34,123 nt of DNA from Hyella patelloides LEGE 07179 (GTDB taxonomy: Bacteria > Cyanobacteriota > Cyanobacteriia > Cyanobacteriales > Xenococcaceae). Each line of letters starts with the position of its first letter. Position 1 is the stretch's first letter. Made by a program: the position numbers and the translations under genes. The notes beneath the pieces are model-generated. The model was not told where the DNA came from. It saw only the letters and a list, made by a program, of their open reading frames with translations, and searched no databases. The stretch is from assembly GCF_900659865.1 (NCBI RefSeq), contig NZ_LR213812.1, forward strand, positions 1-34,123, in the 5' to 3' direction. Shown one piece after another: positions 18,035 to 26,045 of this stretch.

Positions 18035-19240
18035 ATGAATCGCAAATATATGAAGCTGAGAAATAAGCTCTCAATAGTAGCAATTACATCAATTATCTTA
18101 GGTAGTACTTTCTCCTTACTTCCTGCTAAAGCTCAAACAGGAGAACAACAAATCGATCAAAGCCAAGTAACTGCTGTCGCTGTACCAGGAGGCAGATTTT
18201 ATAATTTAGTTGTGGTAGAGCAAATTCCTGGTCAACAACAGTGTTGGCAAGAAAGTGGTTCGCAACCAACGGTAATCGAGCCTTTGTGGACGACCTTTGA
18301 CTTTACAGGTAGTTGTCGCCGTGCAGCAGATAGCAATGGTTACTCTGTACGCCTTGATGGTCAAGATACTAGCCTAGACTACAGTTTAGATTTAGTAGAA
18401 CAAGGTGATGAAGTTCAGTTAGTAGCGGTATCCCGTGCAGATAACTCTCGTACTGTTGTGGGTAAAACCTTCGGCAAACAAGAAGGTCAATTTCTCAAAG
18501 TATATCTTAACCCTGGTTGGGAATTCACCAAAAAAACCTTTGAAGGCAAAGCTTTAGGTCATTTTCACTTTAGTGGTGATACAGCAGCGATCGCAGCAGC
18601 AGGAGACAATCCCCCTGCACCCCCAGTAGTGGCTACTTCTAGCTTTAGTGATACTGCAACAGACACTTACAAAGAAGAAATAGAAGAAGCTGTTACTTTG
18701 GGCTTTATTGCTGGCTTTGAGGACGATACTTTCAAACCCGAAGAACCCCTCACTAGAGAACAGTTAGTATCAATGGTAATTGGTGCTTTAGATACTGTTC
18801 CCGATCTCCAAGCCCAAGCACCAGACGCAGCTACTATTCAACCCTATCCCGATGTTACATCCTCTCGCTGGAGTGCTGCTAAAATTCAATGGGCAAAAGA
18901 AAATCAAATTGTTAAAGGTTATCCAGATGGTTCATTTAGACCCGAACAACCCGTAACTAGAGCAGAATTAATGGCAGTATTAGAAAATGCAGCCAAATTT
19001 GCCAGTACCACACGAGGTCAAACTGCGGAATTAGTTACTACAAAAGAGACTACCTCTTTTGCTGATATTTCTGGTCATTGGGGTGAACAATTAATTCAGC
19101 AGATGTCTGCTTACTGTGGCGTTGCTTCTGCTTATAACGAGACTGGAGATTCTTTCTTACCCAACGATCCTTCTGGACGTAATTATGCTGCTGCTGCAAC
19201 ACTAAGAATGCACAATTGTGTAGCTGAACCTAGCTCTTAA
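18035..19240 (+). CDS. SLH-domain surface protein with N-terminal DUF3747
   Basis: A 401-residue exported protein. The signal peptide covers about residues 1-33 (basic N-terminus, then a hydrophobic core, with likely cleavage after LPAKAQ). DUF3747 follows: TAVAVPGGRFYNLVVVEQIP, then CWQESGS and GSCRRAADSNGYSVRLDGQD (about 38-110). The C-terminal half holds SLH-type repeats: one near 203-253 (FSDTATDTYKEEIEEAV, GFEDDTFKPEEPLTREQLV), one near 270-322 (PDVTSSRWSAAKIQWAK, GYPDGSFRPEQPVTRAELM) and a degenerate third ending in ATLRMHNCVAE. SLH modules bind cell-wall polymers, so the protein is likely anchored at the cell surface. ATG 18050 is an alternative start. A terminator-like hairpin follows the gene. 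Confidence 0.88.
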   Translation: MNRKYMKLRNKLSIVAITSIILGSTFSLLPAKAQTGEQQIDQSQVTAVAVPGGRFYNLVVVEQIPGQQQCWQESGSQPTVIEPLWTTFDFTGSCRRAADSNGYSVRLDGQDTSLDYSLDLVEQGDEVQLVAVSRADNSRTVVGKTFGKQEGQFLKVYLNPGWEFTKKTFEGKALGHFHFSGDTAAIAAAGDNPPAPPVVATSSFSDTATDTYKEEIEEAVTLGFIAGFEDDTFKPEEPLTREQLVSMVIGALDTVPDLQAQAPDAATIQPYPDVTSSRWSAAKIQWAKENQIVKGYPDGSFRPEQPVTRAELMAVLENAAKFASTTRGQTAELVTTKETTSFADISGHWGEQLIQQMSAYCGVASAYNETGDSFLPNDPSGRNYAAAATLRMHNCVAEPSS

Positions 19241-19323
19241 AATTAGTAATCAATTTAATGTTCACGAAACTTAAGTCTCATAGCCAAATCAATTGTTTAC
19301 TAGTCAATAACTGACATAATCAA

Positions 19324-19350
19324 AGCAGGGATTTTTACCTTATCCCTGCT
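19324..19350. terminator. Bidirectional terminator-like hairpin
   Basis: AGCAGGGAT (19324-19332) and ATCCCTGCT (19342-19350) form a perfect nine-pair stem with a nine-base loop, between the convergent SLH and DUF3365 genes. It has T-rich flanking sequence and could serve either gene. Confidence 0.6.
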
Positions 19351-19409
19351 AATTATTTAGCTTTCTTTCAGAAATTAAGTAAATTAAATCTAATAGTTTC
19401 ATAAAGTAT

Positions 19410-20321
19410 TTAACAATCATCTTGGGAATTGATCATATCAATTGCCATTTGTAGACTTAAAATCATTCGATTAAGAGAGCTTGCAAGATGTCCGATTTCA
19501 TCATTACTGTTATGCTCAAATTTTGATTGAAGATCGCTTGTGCTAATTTTATTTGCGAGTACTGCCATATTTTTTATTGGGTCAATAATAGATTTTTTCA
19601 GAAATAAATTAATACCTAAAATAGATGCAATAAATAAAGTAAATACAACTCCAATAATGGATAATTTAATGTTCTTAGCAGTATTTATAACTTCGTTAGC
19701 TGGAACAGATATAATTTGTGTTCCTACAATTTCATTGAGTTTCCACCCGAATCCATTTTCTGAGCCGTAAGTTGCAATTAGGTTTTTAGGTGCCCTCTCT
19801 GGTGTACTATGGCAGCTTAAACAACTTGCATCTTTAATTGCTAATGGACGAGCAATGTAGTAAGACATATTATTTAGATCGTTTCTAAAACCCGTCATTT
19901 CTTGTAAATTTTGATTCTGACGAAATTGTGTAACTAATTCTGTTTCAAATGGATCGGCTTTATCTCTAGGATTTGTAGTATTTAAAGTTGCTTCTTTATA
20001 AGTAAATTGCTGATAATCTGGTTGCTTTCTCAATTCTTCAAAAACTTCTTTCGCTGCATAAGATGGAACTGTTTCTGGTAAAAAACTTGTACTATTTTCT
20101 AGGATTGAAGCCAACTCTGGCTTGATTTGATCGTTAGTATATTTTCTCACAGAGTTCATTGTTTCTATAATGATAAAAGCTTTATTGTTGACTTCTTGTT
20201 TTACTTTTTTTTCTAATATTTGAGATAGAGACAATCCACAAATAATTAAAGTAATTAATAAAGCAAGACCTAATATAATATTGAGTTTAGTACCTAATTT
20301 AGAGTTTTTGAGTGTTAACAT
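19410..20321 (-). CDS. DUF3365 (Tll0287-like) haem-binding sensor with HAMP domain
   Basis: A 303-residue membrane-anchored sensor. TM1 spans about residues 12-35. An extracytoplasmic DUF3365 domain covers about 40-215, with one c-type haem motif, CLSCH (167-171), preceded by FRNDLNNMSYYIARPLAI. TM2 is at about 219-241 and a HAMP linker at about 242-295 (KKSIIDPIKNMAVLANKIS; SNDEIGHLASSLNRM). The protein ends there without a kinase, cyclase or methyl-accepting domain. The family is known from the thylakoid-lumen-type protein Tll0287 and from sensor kinases; redox or gas sensing is likely. Output must come from a partner in trans or be lost; the next gene is a hypothetical protein, not a kinase. 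Confidence 0.85.
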   Translation of the reverse strand: MLTLKNSKLGTKLNIILGLALLITLIICGLSLSQILEKKVKQEVNNKAFIIIETMNSVRKYTNDQIKPELASILENSTSFLPETVPSYAAKEVFEELRKQPDYQQFTYKEATLNTTNPRDKADPFETELVTQFRQNQNLQEMTGFRNDLNNMSYYIARPLAIKDASCLSCHSTPERAPKNLIATYGSENGFGWKLNEIVGTQIISVPANEVINTAKNIKLSIIGVVFTLFIASILGINLFLKKSIIDPIKNMAVLANKISTSDLQSKFEHNSNDEIGHLASSLNRMILSLQMAIDMINSQDDC

Positions 20322-20635
20322 ACTTAATGATTAAGTAAAGAATCCATCATTAACATTCCCAAAAACCAGAAATAACTTATCAATGTGGAATAATTTAATT
20401 AAACAGAATTTTAGGTTTTTACTATGCTATGATGTTGCACACAATATTTACCAGGTTAATTTGCTAAATATTCCAGGAATCTCGTCTAATCTTCCTCGTA
20501 ATCGGCATGAATATCATCGGCAAAATGGGGGAAGGCAGATAGAAAATCTAAAATCCTTTAACTAATATTATTTCTAGGGAAACTTCTAGACATCATATCA
20601 ATTTAGATCGAGAAGTTAGATACATAAAAATTTTG
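20322..20635. other. Intergenic region, no gene supported
   Basis: About 310 bases between two minus-strand genes. A 60-codon open run on the plus strand looks non-coding. On the minus strand 20486-20557 there are about 23 protein-like codons (DFLSAFPHFADDIHADYEED) between stops, without a start, possibly a relic. No promoter could be placed. Confidence 0.35.
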
Positions 20636-21166
20636 CTAGTCAATAACTCCAGCGACTAACTCTCCATTATCTATTTTGTTTTGTAAGCTTGAAGAAAACC
20701 TTATTTGACAGAGGATTGTTTTCGTCCAAATCATTACAGGCTCATCATTTATAAGTTCAACACCAGTATGCGCGTCATATTCACTAAAAACTGCTTGAAT
20801 AAATTCTATTCCTTCAACCATTTCATCTTCAGAATCAAAGTAGCGATGGGTCGTAAATTGATTAGTGCTTGACATACTTGGCTCGATTCCGATTTCATCC
20901 AAGTGCCAAACTTTTGTTCCATCTTCAGTTATTTCAAATTCATCATCGTATAACCAATAACAGCCAAGTCTTTTTTCATTGATTTGCAATATAAAACCGT
21001 GATTATATCCCTCTAAGAAATCGTCTCTCTGCGCTGGAGTAATAAATATTTTATGCTTTTTTCCTTCCACCATCAGCATTTCGGCAGCATAGTCATTTTC
21101 ACCATACGCACCCCATGTAGATAATGGCGAGAGAAATTCCTTTCCGTAAATCACCTTGGACATCAA
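20636..21166 (-). CDS. Hypothetical protein
   Basis: A 176-residue soluble, acidic protein I do not recognise. Features are a start MMSKVIYGKEFLSPLSTWGA, an aromatic GCYWLYDDEFEIT (about 68-80), a polar loop MSSTNQFTTHRYFDSEDEM (about 97-115), and a C-terminus predicted as strands and a helix (VMIWTKTILCQIRF). There is no signal peptide, metal motif or membrane segment. A second ATG three bases in (21163) is an equal candidate start. The next minus-strand gene upstream begins more than 1.4 kb away, so it is probably transcribed alone. Confidence 0.65.
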   Translation of the reverse strand: MMSKVIYGKEFLSPLSTWGAYGENDYAAEMLMVEGKKHKIFITPAQRDDFLEGYNHGFILQINEKRLGCYWLYDDEFEITEDGTKVWHLDEIGIEPSMSSTNQFTTHRYFDSEDEMVEGIEFIQAVFSEYDAHTGVELINDEPVMIWTKTILCQIRFSSSLQNKIDNGELVAGVID

Positions 21167-21716
21167 AATTGTCTGTGTTCTCTTGGAGTTGGTCTAACTA
21201 TCTAAATATCAGATTTTCAATATACACGACTGATTTATTTATCTCCCTATTCTCCAGAATTTTCACAAGCGCGAAAACTGTTGGTAAAAAGTGAAATTTC
21301 TTCTCAGAAAAATTAAGGAAATAACTTATAAAGATTTAATTTATTGCACCACTAATGCTATGTTAGAGGTCACAAAAAAAGATATCAATAAGTGGTTTAC
21401 TCACTGTTGTTACCATACCTCATAGCCATGAGAATTGCTATATACAAATTCAGAAAAATATCCTTACTTAACAAAGTCATAATATTGAAATAAGTCAAAA
21501 ATCAACTGAAATATAATGCTAAATTATAAAATACTTGCAATACGTAAATTTGATTTAGGGGCTTGATAGTATCAAAATAACCTAAAATGTTTATTAGATT
21601 ATTTTTTCTAATTAGTATAGATGAGTGTTTTTTTTGAATTTAAAATACTAAAATTAAAATATTGGGAGTTTGAGTGGATAAAAATTTTGCTACCAATAGT
21701 TTTTTATTGCAATCAT
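21167..21716. other. AT-rich intergenic region with a transposase relic
   Basis: About 550 bases between the hypothetical gene and the DEP gene. Apart from the transposase tail listed separately (21291-21425), I see only AT-rich sequence. A 62-codon open run at its right end overlaps the DEP gene on the other strand and is rejected. The region looks like a former insertion-sequence landing site. Confidence 0.4.
21291..21425 (+). pseudogene. Relic: C-terminal tail of an IS630-like transposase
   Basis: An open run of about 44 codons without a start reads LLRKIKEITYKDLIYCTTNA followed by MLEVTKKDINKWFTHCCYHT and then a stop. The pattern 'AM..VT..DI..WF.HC.Y' immediately before the stop is what I expect at the C-terminus of IS630-type transposases in cyanobacteria. 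The rest of the gene is missing and the catalytic DDE part is not found upstream. This is recognition from memory, so the family call is tentative. Confidence 0.4.
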
Positions 21717-22607
21717 TTACACCTCGTCCCAATAAAAACGATAAAAGAGGTATTCATTTTCAAAATTTTTCCGTTCCACTACATGATGAATAAAACCTTC
21801 ATCTATTAAACGCTGTCCTAATTTTACAGATTGTTCGGGAGATAGATTAAGATTATTTACCATCCAATCTACTGCTTCCTTTCCAATAAAGCAATTAGAA
21901 TAAGTTCTTAAATTATAACGACGATTTTTGATTTTAATTCCTCCAAGATTACGCATTTTAGTAACTAATTTTTCAAGATTGATAGTAGCTATCATCTCTA
22001 TTTCTTGACTATCTTTTTTTATTTGAGCAGATATCTCTTTAAGTGAAATAGTCAATCCAATATTTTTATTAATAAATTGTAGTAATGTTTGTTCAAATTG
22101 TTGAGATTGTTGGGAATCAGGAATTTTTTGAGCTAAATTTTCTACAAACTCTTGACAATTAAGATTGGGATTTTGAGATAAAGTTCGTTGACAAATAACA
22201 CTACCAATAGGTCCAACAGACTTGGAAAGTAATTCTTGACAAAGACTGATAAATTCTAAACCGCTCTTAGTATTAAGAGTTTGTGTATTAGCTTGCTGCA
22301 CTGACAATTTATTCTTATCTTGTGAAGTTAAATCTTCATTTTTATAGGATGACAGAGTAGTATTTTTTTTATTTTGAATTACAGACTCTTCTTTCCATAA
22401 TTGAAAATAGTATTCTTCTTGTACTAATAGACACAAGCTTTTGGAATGCTTTTTGAGATATGTTTGACAATATTGAACGGCAGAAGCTTTCTGATCCAAT
22501 GCAAATACTGGTCCTTGGATTAAGATTCTACCTTGGTATCTTTTTTGTAATCTACTATCACCAGGAGTTGTTTGTTGACTAAATTCGTCAACAGAAATTA
22601 TATTCAT
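21717..22607 (-). CDS. DEP-domain protein
   Basis: A 296-residue soluble protein. The N-terminal 75 residues (PGDSRLQKRYQGRILIQGPV; LCLLVQEEYYFQLWKEE) form a small compact-looking domain. A polar linker follows (about 76-113). A helical middle domain (about 114-181) contains CQELLSKSVGPIGSVICQRTL. The C-terminus (about 213-292) is a DEP domain: LVTKMRNLGGIKIKNRRYNL, then CFIGKEAVDWMV, SVKLGQRLIDEGFIHHV and YLFYRFY. DEP domains mediate membrane or receptor docking in eukaryotes; in cyanobacteria they occur in uncharacterised signalling proteins. The middle domain resembles cyanobacterial modules that accompany type IV pilus or regulator proteins, but I cannot assign a role. Confidence 0.75.
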   Translation of the reverse strand: MNIISVDEFSQQTTPGDSRLQKRYQGRILIQGPVFALDQKASAVQYCQTYLKKHSKSLCLLVQEEYYFQLWKEESVIQNKKNTTLSSYKNEDLTSQDKNKLSVQQANTQTLNTKSGLEFISLCQELLSKSVGPIGSVICQRTLSQNPNLNCQEFVENLAQKIPDSQQSQQFEQTLLQFINKNIGLTISLKEISAQIKKDSQEIEMIATINLEKLVTKMRNLGGIKIKNRRYNLRTYSNCFIGKEAVDWMVNNLNLSPEQSVKLGQRLIDEGFIHHVVERKNFENEYLFYRFYWDEV

Positions 22608-22807
22608 TTACTTGTCATCTCATAAGTATGTAACTCCAATTTTAACTATCAAAATTAGATCTACCACTTAATATTGATTTTCTCTTTTAATGTGTTTTTT
22701 TTTTCACTAGCGACATTACTTGATAAAGAAGGTTTTAGCTATCCCCTAGATTCAAACTAAATACAGTTTATTGTTCTCAAAAACCTTCTCTAAATAACAC
22801 TAAACTT

Positions 22808-23665
22808 CTAATTCCGTTTTCTATAAAACAAACCAATACCTATAAAGCCTAAAATCAAACCAACTATATTGTTAGATTCGGGAACTGCTGTTCTGACGCA
22901 AGGATTGCTAGTTTGGGGAGCTTGAGTACAAGAAACATTAAAAGTATTAGCTTGTAATCTTACCTGAGTTGGTTCGGTAAATGTTTGTTGAATACTACCT
23001 GTAACATCTAAACTGGCAAATTCTTGATTTCCGCCGAATATTTGTTCATCATCAAAAGAATCGATCGCAGGATTTAGATTACTGGTGGCAAAAATTGTAT
23101 CGTTATCAATACCATCTGCTAAATTGGTATCTAGATTTCCGATCGCTCTCAATTCTCCTAAAAACGTATCATTCAAATCATCAAATAAAGCAAAAGATAC
23201 GCCACTAAAAGTATTAACGCTACCGTCTAAATCGCTATTAACTGAATTTTCTAGAGCTAAAGAAACTGCAAAGTCAAAACTTAAAGTCTCATTGCTATCA
23301 ACAAAGAAAATACTACTAGCAAAAGAATCAGACTGTCCTAAACCAAAGTAATTACTACCATCTCCCGAAGCATCACTAGTAAAATCTAAGTCTAAAGAAG
23401 CATCGTTTTCTTCAATTACAAAAGCTAAAGTCCCATCTCCATTAGCATTCGCTACACTATCATCATTTCCTGTAAAAGCGATCGCATCTCGGAAACTATC
23501 CCCATCAGGATCTTGTGGCAAAATACTAAATTCATCAATACTTAATGACGTTTCCGAATTGGAAAAAGTGGCAGCTTGAGCAGTTATTTCTCCTGCAAAA
23601 ATACCACCAATAATAGAAGTAGTTGTTAATAGAACAAATCTGACAGAAGACTTATTAGAAAGCAT
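22808..23665 (-). CDS. PEP-CTERM sorted exported protein
   Basis: A 285-residue secreted protein. A signal peptide occupies about residues 1-31 (hydrophobic core VLLTTTSIIGGIFAG, cleavage after ITAQA). The mature part is rich in Asp, Ser and Asn, acidic and predicted beta-rich (DPDGDSFRDAIAF, GDGTLAFVIEE), with two Cys in VSCTQAPQTSNPC. The last 27 residues form the sorting signal: VPES, a hydrophobic helix (NIVGLILGFIGIGLFY) and the basic end RKRN. PEP-CTERM proteins are cleaved and released or anchored by exosortase; that enzyme is not in the window. The function of the mature domain is unknown; envelope or exopolysaccharide association is the usual inference. Confidence 0.85.
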   Translation of the reverse strand: MLSNKSSVRFVLLTTTSIIGGIFAGEITAQAATFSNSETSLSIDEFSILPQDPDGDSFRDAIAFTGNDDSVANANGDGTLAFVIEENDASLDLDFTSDASGDGSNYFGLGQSDSFASSIFFVDSNETLSFDFAVSLALENSVNSDLDGSVNTFSGVSFALFDDLNDTFLGELRAIGNLDTNLADGIDNDTIFATSNLNPAIDSFDDEQIFGGNQEFASLDVTGSIQQTFTEPTQVRLQANTFNVSCTQAPQTSNPCVRTAVPESNNIVGLILGFIGIGLFYRKRN

Positions 23666-23683
23666 TTTTTTAGTTTAAAAAAC

Positions 23684-23709
23684 TTGTATACTTGTATGCC
23701 TGTATACAA
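23684..23709. promoter_or_regulatory. Palindrome upstream of the PEP-CTERM gene
   Basis: TTGTATAC (23684-23691) and GTATACAA (23702-23709) are perfect inverted arms separated by ten bases that include a third TTGTATG. The repeat lies 19-44 bases upstream of the start codon on the coding-strand side, so it could be an operator or a leader hairpin. No regulator is identified. Confidence 0.35.
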
Positions 23710-23855
23710 AAAGCTTACACACATACACACATTAACTTACTATTAGATATATCTTCTGTCTATTTTGTTCCATAGTGGGTAATTAACTCTTCATACTTGG
23801 ATATTACATATTCATTGATAAATATTAAAATATTAATTTTTAATATCAAATGAAT

Positions 23856-24440
23856 TTAGCTATAATATTTTTTCTCTTTAGCGATCGCCCAAGATGCAAT
23901 TGCACCTCCGACAAAGCCAAATAAATGACCTTGCCAAGATACTCCTGTTTGAGAAGGAAGCACCCCAAACACTAAACCACCATAGAGAAACAACACAATT
24001 ACAGAAACTAAAATTGAAGGAAGATTCTTCTGAAAATAACCCCTCAGAAGCAAAAATCCCAGGTAGCCATAAATTAAGATACTTGCACCAATATGTACCG
24101 AACCTGCTCCACCAAATAACCAGACACCAATTCCCCCTACTACAGCAGCCAAAATAGAAACTATATAGAAATCACTGGTTTCTTGAATCATAGTTAACCA
24201 CCCTAAAGTGAGAAAAGGGATAGTGTTGGCAATCAAATGTCCAAAGCCACCATGAAGAAAGGGTGCAAAAATGATGCCTCGTAAGCCCACTATACTTTGA
24301 GGTTGAATCCCAAAACGGTCTAGTTTACCTTTAAAAATAACAATATCAACAATCTCAATAATCCAAAAAATTCCGATCACTGTCAATAAAGTTTTAATTT
24401 CTTCCGTAGTAGATTTCTTCTGACGGCTACTCATGCTCAT
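23856..24440 (-). CDS. Rhomboid family intramembrane serine protease
   Basis: A 194-residue membrane protease with six hydrophobic segments. The HxxxN motif of the second helix is H68 and N72 (FGHLIANTIPF). The nucleophile is Ser120 in HIGASILIYGYLG, and the catalytic His172 is in WQGHLFGFVGG. The residue after the serine is Ile instead of the usual Gly of GxSG. Rhomboids cleave single-pass membrane proteins inside the bilayer; substrates here are unknown. The gene is just upstream of a PEP-CTERM protein on the same strand, but about 190 bases separate them and a link is speculative. Confidence 0.85.
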   Translation of the reverse strand: MSMSSRQKKSTTEEIKTLLTVIGIFWIIEIVDIVIFKGKLDRFGIQPQSIVGLRGIIFAPFLHGGFGHLIANTIPFLTLGWLTMIQETSDFYIVSILAAVVGGIGVWLFGGAGSVHIGASILIYGYLGFLLLRGYFQKNLPSILVSVIVLFLYGGLVFGVLPSQTGVSWQGHLFGFVGGAIASWAIAKEKKYYS

Positions 24441-24562
24441 AGTTATTTGATGGTTTTGCTATTACAGTATTTTTCTTACATAAGTAATTGTAATAATTTT
24501 TTTTCCTGACAACTATTACATTCTTCTTAATTTTTCATAATACTCATTTACATTTTGAAATA

Positions 24563-25060
24563 TTAGCTGGAATTTAAGCGATTTAACTTTTTATAATAAG
24601 AGCGATCGCATCTGGCTGTGGCAACTTCTGTCATGGGTTGATAACAATTTTTTTCGTATAAAATTACCGCCTCTTTCAATACCGAAGCAGTTTCAAGGTA
24701 GATAACTTTAAAGCCTTTATTAGCGATCGCTTTTTCCAACTTTTGTAACAGATATTTACCCAAACCTTGTCCTCTAACTTGCGGTAACAAATACATTTTA
24801 CGAATCTCTACTTCTTTGCTATCTCGCTTCACAGGATAATAAGCAGCAGTACCCACGATTTTGCCCTCAGTCTCTACTACCCAAAATTCTCCTCCCGTGC
24901 CGAAATAAGCCGTTTCCACCTCAATTACATCTCGATCTGCTTCTTCAGGTTGCCAAGGTAAACCATACTCTTCCAACACCCTACGAATTACCTCTGCTGC
25001 CGAAGAGCGATCGCTTTTTTGCCAATCTCGAATCACAAATTGTTTATAAGATTGTTTCAT
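24563..25060 (-). CDS. GNAT family N-acetyltransferase
   Basis: A 165-residue acetyl-CoA-dependent acetyltransferase. The fold is read from FVIRDWQKSDRSSAAEVIRR (8-27), WVVETEGKIVGTAAYYPV (about 60-77), the acetyl-CoA loop MYLLPQVRGQGLGKYLL (about 89-105) and YLETASVLKEAVILYEKNCY (about 121-140). The Q/R-x-x-G-x-G/A signature is VRGQGLGK. The substrate is unknown. It is separated by about 125 bases from the miaE gene upstream on the same strand, with a heptamer repeat in between. Confidence 0.85.
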   Translation of the reverse strand: MKQSYKQFVIRDWQKSDRSSAAEVIRRVLEEYGLPWQPEEADRDVIEVETAYFGTGGEFWVVETEGKIVGTAAYYPVKRDSKEVEIRKMYLLPQVRGQGLGKYLLQKLEKAIANKGFKVIYLETASVLKEAVILYEKNCYQPMTEVATARCDRSYYKKLNRLNSS

Positions 25061-25131
25061 TAATTGCTGTTAGTATTTGGTGGTTAGTGGTTGGTGGTGT
25101 GTAGTTTTTACTTGCTCTGTTGGTTCTTCTT

Positions 25132-25159
25132 CCTCGTTCCTCCTTCCTCATTCCTCATT
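25132..25159. repeat. STRR-type heptamer tandem repeat
   Basis: Four consecutive seven-base units: CCTCGTT, CCTCCTT, CCTCATT and CCTCATT. This resembles the short tandemly repeated repetitive (STRR) heptamers of cyanobacterial intergenic regions. Related units occur at 26814-26834 and 26894-26921. Confidence 0.65.
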
Positions 25160-25185
25160 CCTTAAATTGTGATTAGTTGCTATTA

Positions 25186-25779
25186 CTAACTATGTATCCT
25201 CGGTTCATGATAGAGAGTCGAGAGAATTTCGCTTTCAATAATTGATAACTCTTCCAACCTTTTGTCTACCACTTTGCGTTCGCAGTATTGAGTTGCTAAT
25301 ACCCAATACATTCCGTAATGACGGGCTTCTGATGCCATTAAACTACGGTAAAATTTAGCCAATTCTGGTTCTGGACAATGTTCTCCTAGTAAACCTAATC
25401 TTTCGTGAGAACGAGCTTCAATTAAAGCCGAAACCAATAAAGAATCCAAAAGACGATCTGGTTCTTGATGACGAATCTGGGCTTTTAGCTTGCTACCATA
25501 GGGAGGAGAATTTAAAGGTGCTAAAGGAATTTCTTTTTTGTCCAACCACTGATTTACCTGTTCAAAATGTTCTAACTCTTCTTTAGCAATCGCCGTTAAT
25601 TGTTTTACTAATTGACGAAAAGAGGGATAACGGAACATCATATTAATAGCAATTCCTGCTGCTTTTCTCTCACAATGAGAATGATCCAGCAAGATGGTAT
25701 CTAAATTAGCCAAAGCCTGTTCGATCCAGCGATCGCTAGTAGAACACTCAAGAATTTTGATCGTAGTAGCTAAAGACAT
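25186..25779 (-). CDS. miaE: tRNA-(ms2io6A)-hydroxylase MiaE
   Basis: A 197-residue non-haem diiron oxygenase that hydroxylates the 2-methylthio-N6-isopentenyl-adenosine at position 37 of tRNAs. The carboxylate/His ligand pattern of a ferritin-like four-helix bundle is present: Glu37 (HSHCERKAA), the ExxH pair E68/H71 (KEELEHF), Glu121 in ALIEARSHERLG, and the second ExxH pair E151/H154 (SEARHYGMYW). The length is as in Pseudomonas/Salmonella MiaE. It probably works with MiaA/MiaB encoded elsewhere. It lies alone, with the PPP-phosphatase gene divergent on the other side of a 266-base AT-rich region that shows no further gene. Confidence 0.9.
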   Translation of the reverse strand: MSLATTIKILECSTSDRWIEQALANLDTILLDHSHCERKAAGIAINMMFRYPSFRQLVKQLTAIAKEELEHFEQVNQWLDKKEIPLAPLNSPPYGSKLKAQIRHQEPDRLLDSLLVSALIEARSHERLGLLGEHCPEPELAKFYRSLMASEARHYGMYWVLATQYCERKVVDKRLEELSIIESEILSTLYHEPRIHS

Positions 25780-26045
25780 AAGTATTTTCTCCCAAATTTA
25801 CATCTATAGGCGTATAATATGTCAACATATATTTAATATTCTTGACAATATAGGACAATAAAAAAGTAGTCACGACTCGTGCGAGATCGTTGCATTAATC
25901 TCTTTTTTTAGATAAACTTTGACATTTTTAGGAATTGATGGTTAAAAACTGGGAATAATAAAAAATAAGCCTAAACTGCTCCCAATATTAACGCCTAAAA
26001 TTTTTTAGCTCAATTATTTGGTATCGGATAACAAAAAAATTAATT

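Noticed and set aside
20486-20557. Minus-strand run DFLSAFPHFADDIHADYEED-stop
   Set aside because: Protein-like but only 23 codons, no start and no family recognised; kept only as a note in the intergenic entry.
20383-20565. 60-codon plus-strand ORF
   Set aside because: Random-looking composition, no ribosome binding site, and located in a gap between minus-strand genes.
21621-21809. 62-codon ORF at the end of the 21.2-21.7 kb gap
   Set aside because: Overlaps the DEP gene on the opposite strand and is a low-complexity, AT-driven frame.
25817-25830. Palindrome ATATGT-CA-ACATAT between miaE and the phosphatase gene
   Set aside because: AT-only arms in an AT-rich region; expected by chance and not tied to a start codon.
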